From Malurus cyaneus samueli (taxonomy: Eukaryota; Chordata; Aves; Passeriformes; Maluridae), in contig CM019218.1 in assembly GCA_009741485.1 (NCBI GenBank), positions 38,626,111-38,690,110 of the forward strand: a stretch of 64,000 bases of DNA. The letters are read 5' to 3'. The notes under the pieces were generated by a model. The model was not told the DNA's origin. It did no database searches and saw only the letters and a list, made by a program, of their open reading frames with translations. The position numbers were made by a program, and so were the translations under genes. Below, piece by piece: positions 52,793 to 64,000 of this stretch (its first letter is position 1; each line of letters starts with the position of its first letter).

Positions 52793-54323
52793 AATGACTT
52801 CTATAATTCATGGGTTTAGGCAACATCAACTATGTCTCAGTAAACTATAAAAGTGAGTTCTTACTCTTCCCTGCTCCCTTTGTTTAATAATAAAAGTCTA
52901 AATTCAATGCAGCCTTAAATCATGAGTTCAGGTTTTGTCCCTAAAGTTAATCAGTTACCTTGCCAGCCATACTAGAAAATTCCTGTCAGATTGAATTATC
53001 AGTAAACTGAAGGTCAGCTGTGTTTATTACTTTATATTATCATGTATCCTGCTTAGATATACTTAGTCTCCAGCACTTCCCCAGGCTTCCGTACACCCCA
53101 CTTCACACAGTTTGTATGTTTCTTGATTGCCATAAAACATTCTTAAGGATTAGTAAAGTCTTTTTTTATATTACTGACAATATTTTACATAAAAGAAAGA
53201 TATGATTATTCAGAGAAATAGTGTACAATTGTGCACCTAATTTAAATGCTCTAAGACATAGCTAAGATGAATTCAACAGAAGTGCATGTGAGAATTACCC
53301 AACATGTATGTAATTCTCTGTTATATATTCACAATTGACCTCATTTGCATGTAGAACTGTACCTGTTTTCCAGAAAAGGTATGCAGCATCATTTATATTT
53401 GTAACCTTACCAAAAAGTCCTGAAAAGAGTGCTTCTGGTGAAATGAGGTAGCTTTCCCCTTTCCCATGAAGGTTTCCCTACTGAGATCCTGTATGAGATC
53501 AGTCTCCCATGGTAAAAATTGTCTAGACAAATAGACGGCTAATAGAGAAATTCCTGAAAATGGAGCACTCCACAGGAAGAGTAAAGAGTGTGCTGCTCCT
53601 AGTAGGACATATCAGCTTATATTGCAGTTGTCATGAACTAGACTGTAAGTGCTACAATTTGGGTACAGGCAAGCGTGACAATTTCAGAGAAGAATTTCAT
53701 GTGTCACAGTATTGAAAGTATCTGAAGTGTCCCAACTTTCAGCTGAGACAGGCCATCTTTCAAAATCAGCCTCCTCTGTAATGGTTGTAGCATATTCATT
53801 ATGCATCTTGTCCATTCTGAGAATTGAATAGAGCCTGTTTAAAGTCTTATTTCTGTGTAATTGCTGTCAATATTTATTAAACTTCATTGCAAAAACAGAG
53901 CAGGGCAGGGAAATCAGCCTCACTGGTGACAGCCTGAATTAAATCGAAAGAGATAGTAGCCAGCCTTATGCTGCATTTCTCATTTAGGACTAGGCTTTAA
54001 TTTAAATGCTGCTGAACCATTTGGATGATCTTTAAAACAATGGAAACATAGCTGCTAAAAATTGAAATATGGCCCACAATTTCATGCTCTTTTATTATAT
54101 TATCCTAATTTGAACCTCATAGCTCAGCTTCAATGTCTTCCCTCAGAGCTTGTGGAATCAAGGCACACCGATAAAAAGACAAAATGGCCATTTTAAAGAA
54201 GAACGAGAATTTTTTCTGGCTAACATTTCTGCAGTCATTGTCTACTGCAGTCACAGGCAGTGCTCTGCCTCCAGAGCTCTTATCCCAGGAGAACCACAAG
54301 AACCAAAATTGATCTATGTGACC
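52793..54323. other. Unique non-coding DNA
   Basis: No gene recognised. The last 400 bases are somewhat less A+T-rich and open on both strands up to the gap, without recognisable protein. Confidence 0.45.
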
Positions 54324-54338
54324 NNNNNNNNNNNNNNN
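54324..54338. other. Assembly gap (15 N)
   Basis: Fifteen ambiguous bases; frames running across it are unreliable. Confidence 0.99.
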
Positions 54339-55177
54339 TCTTATTTTCCTCTCTTCTAAGGCTATTCCCTTGAGCAAATTTTAGCCATCAGTGGCTGAAT
54401 CTTGGATGATGCTTCTGTAAAAATGCTATGGTGCAGCATTAATGAAATAATTATTATTTCCTTAAGTTCTCTAAGCTCAAAATGTTTCATCCCACCACAA
54501 CTGATTCACAATTGCATATGGAGAGGGACAGCTGTGGTCTTTATCAAAATTCCTTCTTTTGAACCCAGTATGGCCTACAGTTTCAATTCTTTCAACTGTC
54601 ACATTTTTCAACTGTCTGTTTTCAATAGCTGTTTAACATTTCATTGTGTTTGTATAGTTTTAACTTTCCAATGGTATTCAAATATTTCCTCCTGAAACTT
54701 TAAAGCAATTTTGGCCATTTTGCTCTGAAATTCTTGATGTCTCATAGTAGCTCCTCTTTTGGAGCAGTCTCGAGTTCCTTAAACTTTTCAAGTTCAAGAC
54801 TTTTTCAAGGACCCAAAATGAGTCTGTCCTAGTTTTAGGACTAGAAATAAACAAGCATATCTTAGTTCTCTGAATTAAACCTTTGTTGTAGTCCATCTGT
54901 TCTGAGAAGAGGGACCTGGAAAGTCATATCAATGAAAACTTTTGAACTCAAACAGTAAATAAATGATCATCAAGTCTCAGCTAAGATGAAAATCTAGACA
55001 TTTTATTGCAAATTTTGGTGAATAGGAAAAAAAGAAAAATGCATTTTCAATCATAAGGGAAGTTTATAAATCATTAACTAAAGAAGAAATTTTCACATAT
55101 TTTGGATGCACACTGCAATCACAGTGAAAGAACTAGAATTGGATTAAGTGATTACAGAAAGCTGTTTATTTATTAAA
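54339..55177. other. Unique non-coding DNA
   Basis: No gene or dispersed repeat recognised. Confidence 0.5.
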
Positions 55178-55440
55178 GAGTTTCAAAGACAGAGTTGGAA
55201 GAGACTTCTGGATGTTATTCAGTTCATCCATCTTGAACAATGTAATATACATAAACCCACACTATATAATAAACAGTCAAATTTATTCTTAAAGATAGTT
55301 AGCAAATAAAATTTCACATCCTTTCTAATCTTCTAGCAAGCTTTTCATTCCACTGCTTCACTATTGTTACAATTAGAGAAGTTTCCTAAATATTACTTAC
55401 CACAAGTTGAAGCTGTTTGTAATCACAATCACACTGTTAG
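55178..55440 (-). mobile_element. CR1 LINE 3' end, degenerate, antisense
   Basis: Read on the plus strand it starts with 'gagttggaagagacttctgga', the counterpart of the reverse complement of the CR1 terminus ('ggttggaagggacct..'). It ends with 'cattccactgcttcactattg' and 'agagaagtttcctaaatatta', which match the reverse complement of the CR1 segment encoding '..attaggaaa.aatttcttcac...ggaac'. The middle is strongly diverged. The terminal repeat is weakly preserved, so the boundaries are approximate. Confidence 0.6.
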
Positions 55441-56680
55441 GGCTCTAAGGGCCTTTACCAGCAATCAAAAATAAGGAAATAAAAAACTTTTGAGAATGGA
55501 GAAGAGGGACTCTTTCCATATCTCTATGTCAGTTAAATTTCATGTATAATCACCAAGGACAGCTATCCTTATGCCTTAATTAAACACCCTAAAGGATCAA
55601 ATATCATGAGGGACAAGGTCGTGATGAAAACTGTAATTATTTCCTAGAGCTATTGATTTAATGCTAATGATTTTAAATGATGCATATAACTTGCATCTAA
55701 TAATCTTACCTAGAATGGCAGGTGCTATTTTGGGCTTTCTGTGTCACTTGAGAGAAGGCTTGTTTGGACATATTTCATCCCGTGTGTCTACTTTGGTTAG
55801 TGCAAAGGTAGGAGAGGCAGCTCAATAAAGGGTCAAAAAAGAGATTTTTTTATTAAGGAAACTAAAGTTGGAAAGAATGGAGAAAAGAGGAACTAAAAGA
55901 AGTGAAGGAGGTAATGTGTAAAACAAGCCAGAATAGAATATCTCTGCCTACCCACTGAGTATGAAAAATTTTTCAAAGCAGTGACTGAAAGACTTTCTCC
56001 TAGAAAACTCCCAAGACAGAGTTCCTCCCTGAGGTATTACGTATCAAGATTCCTTTCTTGTTTGCATATCTTCTAAAGGCCTAGCCATGGAAAAGTATTT
56101 CTATAAATCTTAAAGTGTATGTTATCTTCTTGATGTTTATCTTCATAACTTAAAAACTGTCAGCTATGCATATATTCTCTAAAAATTGTGTATTTACTAA
56201 TCTTTAAGGTTCATGAAGAAGGCAAGAAATCTGTGTGTTTTGAATGCATTGATTTTGTGTCCCTCAGTCTTTCCATTTATCTGTAACTTAGATGAGAACA
56301 ATGCTGGTATTACAAATTATTTTATACTGTTACTGTTTCTTGAGAAAAGCTATAGAACTGTGTATTCTACTTCAGAGGAGCAACTTTTTTCCCAGAAGAG
56401 GTGCAAGAGGTTCTCTGGAAGTGTTCATGTTATTATAGTTTGTGTATATCACAGAGCACATATAGATTTTCATGTAATCTTGATTTTCATAATAAAATGC
56501 TATTGTTATATTGCTTCGTAATGTGCCCAGGTAATAGCCACTCATGTGGAATCTTCTGTAAGGAAAAAAATCCCCACATAATTAAGGAAACACATTAAAC
56601 AAAGGGGTCTTAATTTCAGGTTTACCAACCAAAATATTACAGGATGAGCATCTACCACTATTCAATCATTACTGGCAGTC
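55441..56680. other. Unique A+T-rich non-coding DNA
   Basis: No gene recognised. A 102-codon frame at 56213-56521 (+) has no recognisable domain. Confidence 0.5.
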
Positions 56681-56986
56681 TGTCCTAGGTTAGCTGAGTA
56701 TTGTATTCCTATCATCTGCTTATGTTAGAGGAAAGTTAAACAACCCTTCTGTAACTATACATTAGTCGAGACTGCTCTGGTTTGTTTGGTGATGTTCNGC
56801 CTCCCCGGAAGAAAAAAAAAACAAATGTGTGTGTCTTGTCCCTTTCCCTCCCATTGTCCTTGAAGGGAGGAACATCACCAAACAAACCAGAGCAGTCTCG
56901 ACTAATGTATAGTTACAGAAGGGTTGTTTAACTTTCCTCTAACATAAGCAGATGATAGGAATACAATACTCAGCTAACCTAGGACA
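56681..56986. repeat. Near-perfect long inverted repeat, arms about 122-125 bp
   Basis: The left arm 56681-56805 and right arm 56865-56986 are reverse complements along essentially their whole length; the only difference I see is a short indel around the ambiguous base at 56798. The spacer is 59 bases (56806-56864) and contains an A10-like run. The near identity implies a very recent origin or an assembly/sequencing fold-back. The outer edge motif gctaacctaggaca recurs a third time inside the adjacent CR1 fragment. Confidence 0.95.
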
Positions 56987-56989
56987 CAG

Positions 56990-57330
56990 TCCTAGCTATC
57001 TGAGAAGGTCCCAGCTGCCTGCGAATCTGACACTCATCTACAAGCAGGGCTGGGAGGAGGATCTAGGAAACTACAGACAGACAGACTGCTAACCTAGGAC
57101 AGTCAGCCTCATCTTGGTGCCCAGGAAGGTTAAGGAATTGATTCTCTTAAGTTCCGTCACTTGGCACAGGCAGGTCAACGGTGGGATCAGGCCCAGCCAG
57201 CATGGATTTATGAAAGGCAGGTCCTGCTTGACAAACCTGATCTCCTTCTATGAGAAGGATCCAGAAGACACAAGTTACTATCATATTTGCCCTAGATACT
57301 CTGCCTCCCTTAGCAGTGGTTGAAAGAATT
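56990..57330 (+). mobile_element. CR1 LINE fragment, 5' part of the RT domain, with a short insertion
   Basis: It follows CR1 ORF2 from 'gagaaggtcccagctg' through 'gaggatctaggaaactacag' and 'cagtcagcctcatcttggtg' to a clear QHGFMKGRSCLTNLISFYEK block (57200-57260), the RT segment upstream of the catalytic motifs. The rest of RT is missing, and the sequence becomes non-CR1 by about 57330. About 22 bases at roughly 57077-57098 interrupt the consensus between the 'aactacaga' and 'cagtcagcc' blocks. The copy is dead. Confidence 0.92.
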
Positions 57331-58714
57331 AGCTAGATCAATTGAGTGGAAATTTCTCACTTTCTGAGAGATTTGACTTAAATACAACACAGGTGGAACA
57401 GGCTGGCAGACAGCAGCAAGGAAAAATTTTGTTCAGTTTCTGCTCATGTTGTGCCTATTGGAAAGACCGATATAGACTTGAGTCACTGTATCTGTCAATC
57501 CCACATTTCCCAAGGGCTCACAAATCAAAAGAAAGGAAGGAAATAAAAGCAGCAGGCAAAAAGAAAGAATTTTGGGAAATAATGAGGATGGGAGAAGAAA
57601 GCACTTGAAATAGTGAGAATAATTCTAATACACTGATTGCATACCTGACAGGGTTTTAATCACAAGGTTGTCTTCACATACAGATGTTACAGATCGAAAT
57701 ATTTTGAGTATCTTTTGGGCTTTACTTGTTTTTTCTTTCCTACACTGCCCACATTTCAGTGTCTATGTCTCTCTCTTTAATCACTTGGCACTTAGTGTCT
57801 CCTCTGCCATTCTCACTAATCATCACCTCTGATTATTAATGGCACCAGGTCTCCCTGTGATTTGCCCTTTGTGGCCAGCTACTTTTAATTTGGTCTGCAG
57901 CAACTGCAAAAATGCTAAAGGCCAATTACAGAGCAGAATGATGCTTGATAATAGGCCTAGAGGTGTATATTTTTTTGTGATTTTTAGAGCAATTTTACTA
58001 CTGTTACCTTTTTTTAAACTATGGGACACACTAGGATTTCCAATGTGAGAAATAATTTAGAAATATTATAACTCTGTGCTGATTTAATCTTCCATTAGAA
58101 TGAAAAAATATCAAAACCCAAAACATTTTATATGAAGCTTTAAAAACTGATGATTGAAAATCCAGCAGCCTGAATTGCAATTCTAGACACATATTAGACA
58201 CCTTTTACGATAATTTATTTACACGAGTAATACTGCTGCAGTGTTTATGTGAATAAGTGTTAATCAAGGAGTAAAAAATGTTTTGAAAGAAACTGTTCAT
58301 AAACAATCATGAGACTTTCATTATAACACTCTTACTAGATTAGACTGCTACTAATCTTTGCTGTATACTGCCTGCCAAAACCCAAGAAGATAATCTTAGG
58401 AAACCACGTGGTGTGAATAACATATTAGTTCTCATAGAGGTTTTGCCATTTCCAGTATATAACTATTATTTAGCAGCTTAAATAGCGCAGCAAAGATGCA
58501 TTATAATTTCAGACAAGAACAGAAACTGCAGAGAAATTTACTTACATTTTACTGCTGTTTTTCCTAAATGCCCTAGATTATTAAATATACATATAGTAAA
58601 ATGCATGTAGTAAAGAAAAGGGCAGATGACCTTTACTAAGCAGGAGTGGATAGTAGGTCAGTGATTCTTTATTTCACTGTAAACTTACATCCCAGGTAGA
58701 ACAGCATCAACCAC
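57331..58714. other. Unique non-coding DNA
   Basis: No gene recognised. 57830-58040 is open on both strands and has a mixed composition reminiscent of conserved non-coding DNA, without other support. Confidence 0.45.
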
Positions 58715-58770
58715 ATAAGGATTAATTTGGAACTGAAAGGAGATAAGGATTAATTTAGTACTGAAAAAAT
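58715..58770. repeat. Imperfect 28-bp tandem duplication
   Basis: Units 58715-58742 and 58743-58770 share ataaggattaattt followed by a diverged actgaaa half. An older, decayed duplication. Confidence 0.85.
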
Positions 58771-58913
58771 ATCACTCTAAATGATAAATCTTTAATCACT
58801 CGTGCCTCCAAAAGCTTTGCTTGGAAGGAGACAACACCACCCTTTTGCTTTAAAAGGGTTGGACTTCCTTTTTGCTTCACAAGTGCAATTCCTAGCTGTC
58901 TACTCCCTTGTAT

Positions 58914-58926
58914 ACACACACACACA
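58914..58926. repeat. Short (CA)n microsatellite
   Basis: About six CA units. Confidence 0.9.
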
Positions 58927-61189
58927 ATCTTCCTTGATATGCTGAAAGAAGGTACCGAAAGAAAGATGCTGAAATTATTTCTGTTCATTGTTTAAAAGGT
59001 ATTTCTGTGGTATGGTATTTTCTAAGGCCAAGACTGAAAGCTTGTAACATTATAACCACCACCTCAACAACCAGTGAGTGCAACACTGCCCATTCCTTCC
59101 TTTCTTTTACTGAAAATTATCTTTGACCCATATGGCCTTTCAAATGCTTCTTGCCTGTTACCGCTACTACAAGAGTAGTAGACTGGCCTTCTCTCAGAAA
59201 CAGCAGTGATATGTCAAGGCAAAATGGCAACTGATTCTGAAGAGCAATAGTCAACTGTGGAGGGAATGCAGAGCCAGAAATAATAGATAAGGTTTCAGGA
59301 TGAAATCAAGATGCAGTAAGATGACTTTTGTACCATGTTTTCTGGGAGGTGGTTCTAATAGACCCCATAAAACAAGCTAGTGTTCGCTTGAAAAAAACAA
59401 ATATACCATCTTTGCCTATGCAATACATGCCTGAAGCTGTAATTCTGAGTTAAATTCTAAATAAATCTTGAGTAAATTTCAGTAAAATAAGCAATCTCTT
59501 AGGAGGCAAGTCAATAACTACATGTGTCATTTGAGTTAAATTTTTATCAGTCTTTGCAAAAAAACACTGTAAATGAGATTGAAAAATGTCCTGCTAATCT
59601 GATTTCCTCTTACCATCAAAACAAAGTCTGCCAGATAGGATACACAAGTATGTCTACAGCTATTGCAATTTAAAGATGACACTTTCAGTAAGAGGATATT
59701 AACATAGCTGATGGTAGTTGATCATGTATGCATGTGTATATTCTTGGGCACTCAATAAACCTCAAAGATACTGAGACATTAAGAAATCATCATGTGTACA
59801 TATTGGGTGATATTGATCTCTTTATCTGAAACGTTCCAAGCAAAAAATTTAATACAGGTTATATAAAGATTTTAAAAGTCTGAAGGTTTCTGAGAACATA
59901 CCTACAGGACATTACAATTGGGACTTCTTATGTATATAGGATGACATTTTTAGATTCTGTCCTAATGGTGCCACACTGATGACCTTGAAAACTCTGAGCT
60001 CTAAGCACTCCTTTGCTGAACACCATAGAACAGACAGAATTACTGAAAGCTTCATTTGAACTGCAGCACCATTTGTCTGAACTTTCAGCCTCCAGGGATC
60101 TGCTCTAAGTAGCAGTGGTGCACATTCATAAGGATGTCACTTTTGGTAGAAATTTTTATGAGAATGCCTGAGGAACTAGTTCATTTCATGTAAACTACTA
60201 AAAAGATCTCTGACAGATCTTTTCAAAAGATCTCAGACTACTTTATGGATTTGAATATATTAACAGAGGCAGAGTCATGTTACCTAGAAGGACATCACAT
60301 AGCACAGAATACAGATTACTGAAGCAGCCTCTTTCTAAAAATTACCAATACATTCCTATAATATATAACCCATTGACTAATTCTTGAGTATTCAAGGCAG
60401 GACACCGATTTAGCTGAAGAATTCTCAGTGCACTAAAGTACATGAATCTTTAAAAGAATTCTGTCAAAAAATGTAACCACCAAAATTCTGACTCATGTTA
60501 AAAAATAAATGAAGATGTGGGCCATGGCTCACAAAATCCATTATAAATTGAAATGCTTCCCACTTTGCTTGAACCATGAATAGAAGCAGGGAGATTTTTA
60601 ACTTCCTGCTTCACTTTGAATCAAACATTAGTAGTCTTACAAACTTGTCTGAAAGTGAAACAGAATATGCGTCATGTATTTGGCCAGCTCCATCTCACTG
60701 AAAATCTACTTTAGTCATTCTGGCATGATATAAATAATAAAATAGGAATAATATTTTAGAACTATTTTTTTTTCAATAAATATTTTATCAATTTTTAACA
60801 CATCTGATCTTCTATTGATAAAATAAGCATAATTTAAATCAAGAAAATTGAAAGAGAAGCTTCTGCTTTACCTAAAATTATGGTTTTGCATATTTGTCAC
60901 AGGTGATTCAGTCAAATCGATACAAAATTTGAGTGCTCCATCTGAGACTCAAAAGAGCAATTGAGTGCAACACTGAAGAGATAATATAAGCTTTTGCTGT
61001 ACCTCAAATTTCAAGAAGATATCATGCATATTTTGTTTTTGAAAGTAAAAGCTCAATGGACATATTTGAGATACTCCAACATTAACTTTCTACACTGTTG
61101 ATGGCACTAACTAAGAGTTGCTGATATAATTTAGAAACATGATTTTAACATGCAGATTACAGTTTGATCAAACAGAAGAGATTTAGTGT
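58927..61189. other. Unique A+T-rich non-coding DNA
   Basis: No gene recognised. A 9-bp hairpin (60201-60209 with 60215-60223, aaaagatct/agatctttt) is followed by a third AAAAGATCTC copy at 60225-60234. Confidence 0.5.
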
Positions 61190-61275
61190 TTTTAGAGAGT
61201 AATCTGATATAGAAAACTTTTTTACTCCATTCAGTTAGGCATGATTTCCCCTTCATAAACCCATGCTGACTGCAT
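61190..61275 (-). mobile_element. CR1 LINE remnant, RT region, antisense (small)
   Basis: On the minus strand the segment reads 'gcagtcagcatgggtttatg' then 'aaggggaaatcatgcctaac', the same QHGF(M/T)KGKSCL-type block as at 57200-57240 but in opposite orientation. Only about 85 bases are recognisable; outside them the match fades. Immediately next to it is an A+T-only 12-bp inverted repeat (61276-61287 with 61298-61309). Confidence 0.72.
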
Positions 61276-64000
61276 AAAAATTAAATTAAAAAAACTAAAT
61301 TTAATTTTTGATCCTGCTGGCCTACTGACCATATTTCCAGTGGGAAATGCCAGGAGAAACATATTTTGATGACTCACAAACAAATAGACAGCTGGGGAAC
61401 TTTTAAAAAGGTATTTATTTTTTAATATCTTAATGTTTTCCTGGTTAAGGAATCTCACCCACTACAACTGTACCCACGTTGTTCTGCCTGCTAATCTTGA
61501 TCTGTAAAGCCTCTGCAAAGTAATAAAATCTTGAGCTCTACAGCTTCATAGAAAATCCAGGTTTGATCTATTTCCTTATTTGATTTTTTTTCTTTATTAT
61601 TCCAGCAGTTTTGTTTATTAATATGGTAGCTGACAGAACATTAATATCTCACACTAGTAGATAGATTTGTCGATAATGAAAGGATCAATGGACTGAAGAT
61701 GCAGACTGGTTGAGGTGTCAAACCTTTTTAGTACTGTTGATATTCCTCTGAAAATCCAAACTATAAAGTCAAAAGTACAGAGAGATACATCAAAGAATTT
61801 TAATTGCTGTCAGATTGGTAATAGAATTGCCCTCTCCTGGGTATTCTTAGAAGCTGACTACATGTTTTTTCAAAGTCAGCAGCTGCACTTCAGTTGCTTC
61901 ACCAAATCAATTAGGAAGTTCAGCAGAGTGTGGCTTAACATCTATCAGAAGACTATTAGTATACCAACAGTTGTCTGGCATAGGAAGCCACTTTGGCTGA
62001 AGAAATGGTAACATATTTAAGCACTGAATAATCAAAATGTGCAAATGAGAAATAGAGCATTAGTGCAGATGTGTAGAGACTAAAGAAGTCTAATTCTCCA
62101 TTGAAAATTATTTGTTACCATATCGCTTACTGATTTTACAAGAGACAGAACTTGAAGCAGAACAAGAACAGCTCTTCTTCAAGACTCAGTTTACCTGTCC
62201 AAGAAAGGGAAATACCTAGTGTGCATTGAGAACAAAATAGGCAGCTCTGCGATGACCCAATATATTCTTTAGAATGCAGATGAAACTGATGTAGTAAATA
62301 AGCTAATAATGGAATGCATTAATAAATGAAGAAGAGCAATAATAGGAAAGAAATTGTGGGCAACTTGGAGAGCATTGTCTCACTGTCAGAAGGCAGGGCC
62401 TCTCTCACTCCTGGGATGTGCTTCTTCCACGTTCTCTTCCCTGCTTCAGTGTGGAGTCATTCCCACAGGAAGCAGTCCTTTGCAAAGAGGTTCTTTGAAG
62501 CCTCTCGTGGTCGCCAAGCAGACTAAACTACCCTTTTTTAGTTACCGTTGGAACATCTATGTCTCCCAAACCAACATAGTCTCCCTTGTTAACTCCTAAT
62601 GTACAGTCACCTGACACAGTGATAGGCTCATGTTCCATTTCTCTCATCACAGATTCATCTGCTGTACTTATGATTATTTTCAATGACCTTTGTTTTCTCC
62701 CCATATAGAATATACAGAATCAGACAGGGCTCTTGGAAAGAAAAGCTTTATAAGGATTGAGAGGGCTAAATTCATTACTTAGTATATTTAATATATTACC
62801 TCTGTATGAATTTCCTGGTAGAATTATTGGACTTTACAGTAGCATGGTATTGTTGGCCCATGGTCCACGTCTGAACCACTATATTCCATAGGTTGCTTTC
62901 TCTGGAATTGCTGTCCACCTGGTCCCTCTGCAACAGCATTAGTTGAAATGCCTTACAACGTGCCATACACTTCTGTTTTCAGAACAGCATTGTCAAGCTG
63001 AAAAAAAAACCATGAACTGCTTGCCCTATGGTGACTACCTTGGTAATGTTTGTGGGAGGAACAGACATCAAACTGGTCTTATGATAAGTAGTCAAGATTT
63101 AATGCCTCAATTCTTGTTCCTGATCTATTTCAAAGGACTAATTTGGCTTTCAAAAAATATTTTGCTTTGGCAATCAACTAGTTTCTTCAAATTTTACTTT
63201 GATCATGTTTTTTTTTATGCAGAAATGATAGGAATATAAAGAAAACCTTCTTCACTGTCTGTACAGAAGCACTGAAAAACTGTGAGAAACATGGAATTAA
63301 TAAGGCTGTACTTCAAAAACAATTTGACATAGAGCATTGAGTTTTCAAATTTCTAGATCAAGAACTGATTATGAGAGGTATCTCTTATATACACAAATGA
63401 CAGCATGGACTCAGACCCTTCTTTGATGAATTATTCTGATCCCTTCCTACTTGTATTTAGTATTCTTTCTGTCAGAGAAAAATATAATTGGAGAACAGAC
63501 CATTTTCAGTGTCTCAGGCTCTATGTGAGAGGTCAGATTTCTTACATGCTCTGTCTCAATAAGGAGATTGCTACTGCTTCCCTGTGCTGACTTGATTCTG
63601 TGACTGTCAATTGCTTACATTCAATAACATGTGGTAACACAGTCAATAGACATGATTGTGTGGCTGGGATAGTAAATACATATGACAGGAAGGAATGTAA
63701 CTACTCAGAACAGATTAACTGAAACATAAATTAAGGAGGCAGTACAAATGAAAATACTATAATGAGGGGAAAAAATAGGAGCTCATTTAACAGTAGTTTA
63801 TTTTAAGGATGTTTTATGTAAAACACAGAAATAAATAAACAAGAAAGGGGAGGGTTATCAACTGACCTGACCAGATGAGGTATGAAAAATAGGGGAGGAA
63901 AAATACTACCAAGTTAAATTTGTGTTCAAGAAAGCAGCATTCCACTTGTGTTAAAACCTCAGAGACAACAGTGTTGCTGTTTTCTTTTTCCTTAAGATAT
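61276..64000. other. Unique A+T-rich non-coding DNA
   Basis: No gene recognised. Frames of up to 98 codons (61715-62011, 62943-63239, both +) lack recognisable domains and are probably chance openings. Confidence 0.5.

Noticed and set aside
54117..54377. Frames running across the 15-N gap
   Set aside because: The frame depends on an unknown gap length.
57114..57323. 69-codon frame with QHGFMKGRSCLTNL
   Set aside because: Not a host gene: a piece of the dead CR1 reverse transcriptase, annotated as a mobile element.

Overview
This window looks like A+T-rich, gene-poor vertebrate nuclear DNA, most likely from a bird or a close sauropsid relative. The best evidence is the repeats. Every dispersed element I can recognise is a decayed fragment of CR1, the dominant LINE of birds and other reptiles. 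Some pieces carry the reverse-transcriptase region (with a QHGFMKGRSCLTNL-type block) and others the CR1 3' end with its ATTCTATGAT-like terminal repeat. I see no Alu, L1 or B1-type elements and no DNA transposon ends. No bacterial-style operons, rRNA, tRNA or CRISPR arrays are visible. Short N runs and single Ns show a draft assembly.

Layout. 1-4.2 kb is unique sequence with a 31-bp tandem duplication. 4.2-6.9 kb is a cluster of three old CR1 pieces: one + strand, one - strand covering RT motifs downstream of the active site, and one + strand 3' end. 6.9-21.6 kb is unique A+T-rich DNA with a homeodomain-motif-dense block (11.64-11.95 kb), a perfect hairpin (14.3 kb) and a 19-bp tandem duplication (20.5 kb). 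21.7-22.8 kb is a GC- and CpG-enriched island unlike its surroundings, with a CR1 ORF2 remnant on the minus strand. 22.8-36 kb is mostly unique, with a CR1 3' end at 26.5 kb, an exon-like segment just upstream of it, and a possible conserved non-coding element at 28.5-28.7 kb. At 36.05-36.27 kb a minus-strand segment has the best protein-like character in the window. 42-50 kb holds a perfect hairpin beside an assembly gap, another possible regulatory block (45.8-46.1 kb), a (CCAT)24 microsatellite (49.1 kb) and two exon-like segments (49.8-50.15 kb). 55-57.3 kb has a CR1 3' end and then the most striking structure: a near-perfect inverted repeat with arms of about 122-125 bp, abutting a CR1 RT fragment that carries a templated-looking insertion. 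The last 7 kb is unique apart from a small CR1 RT remnant.

No complete protein-coding gene could be supported. The open reading frames are short, mostly overlapping on both strands, and mostly unrecognisable. The window is best read as a gene desert or a very long intron. I found no multi-gene system. The items most worth checking are the 56.7-57.0 kb inverted repeat, the minus-strand candidate exon at 36.1 kb, the CpG-rich block at 22 kb and the 50.0 kb candidate exon.
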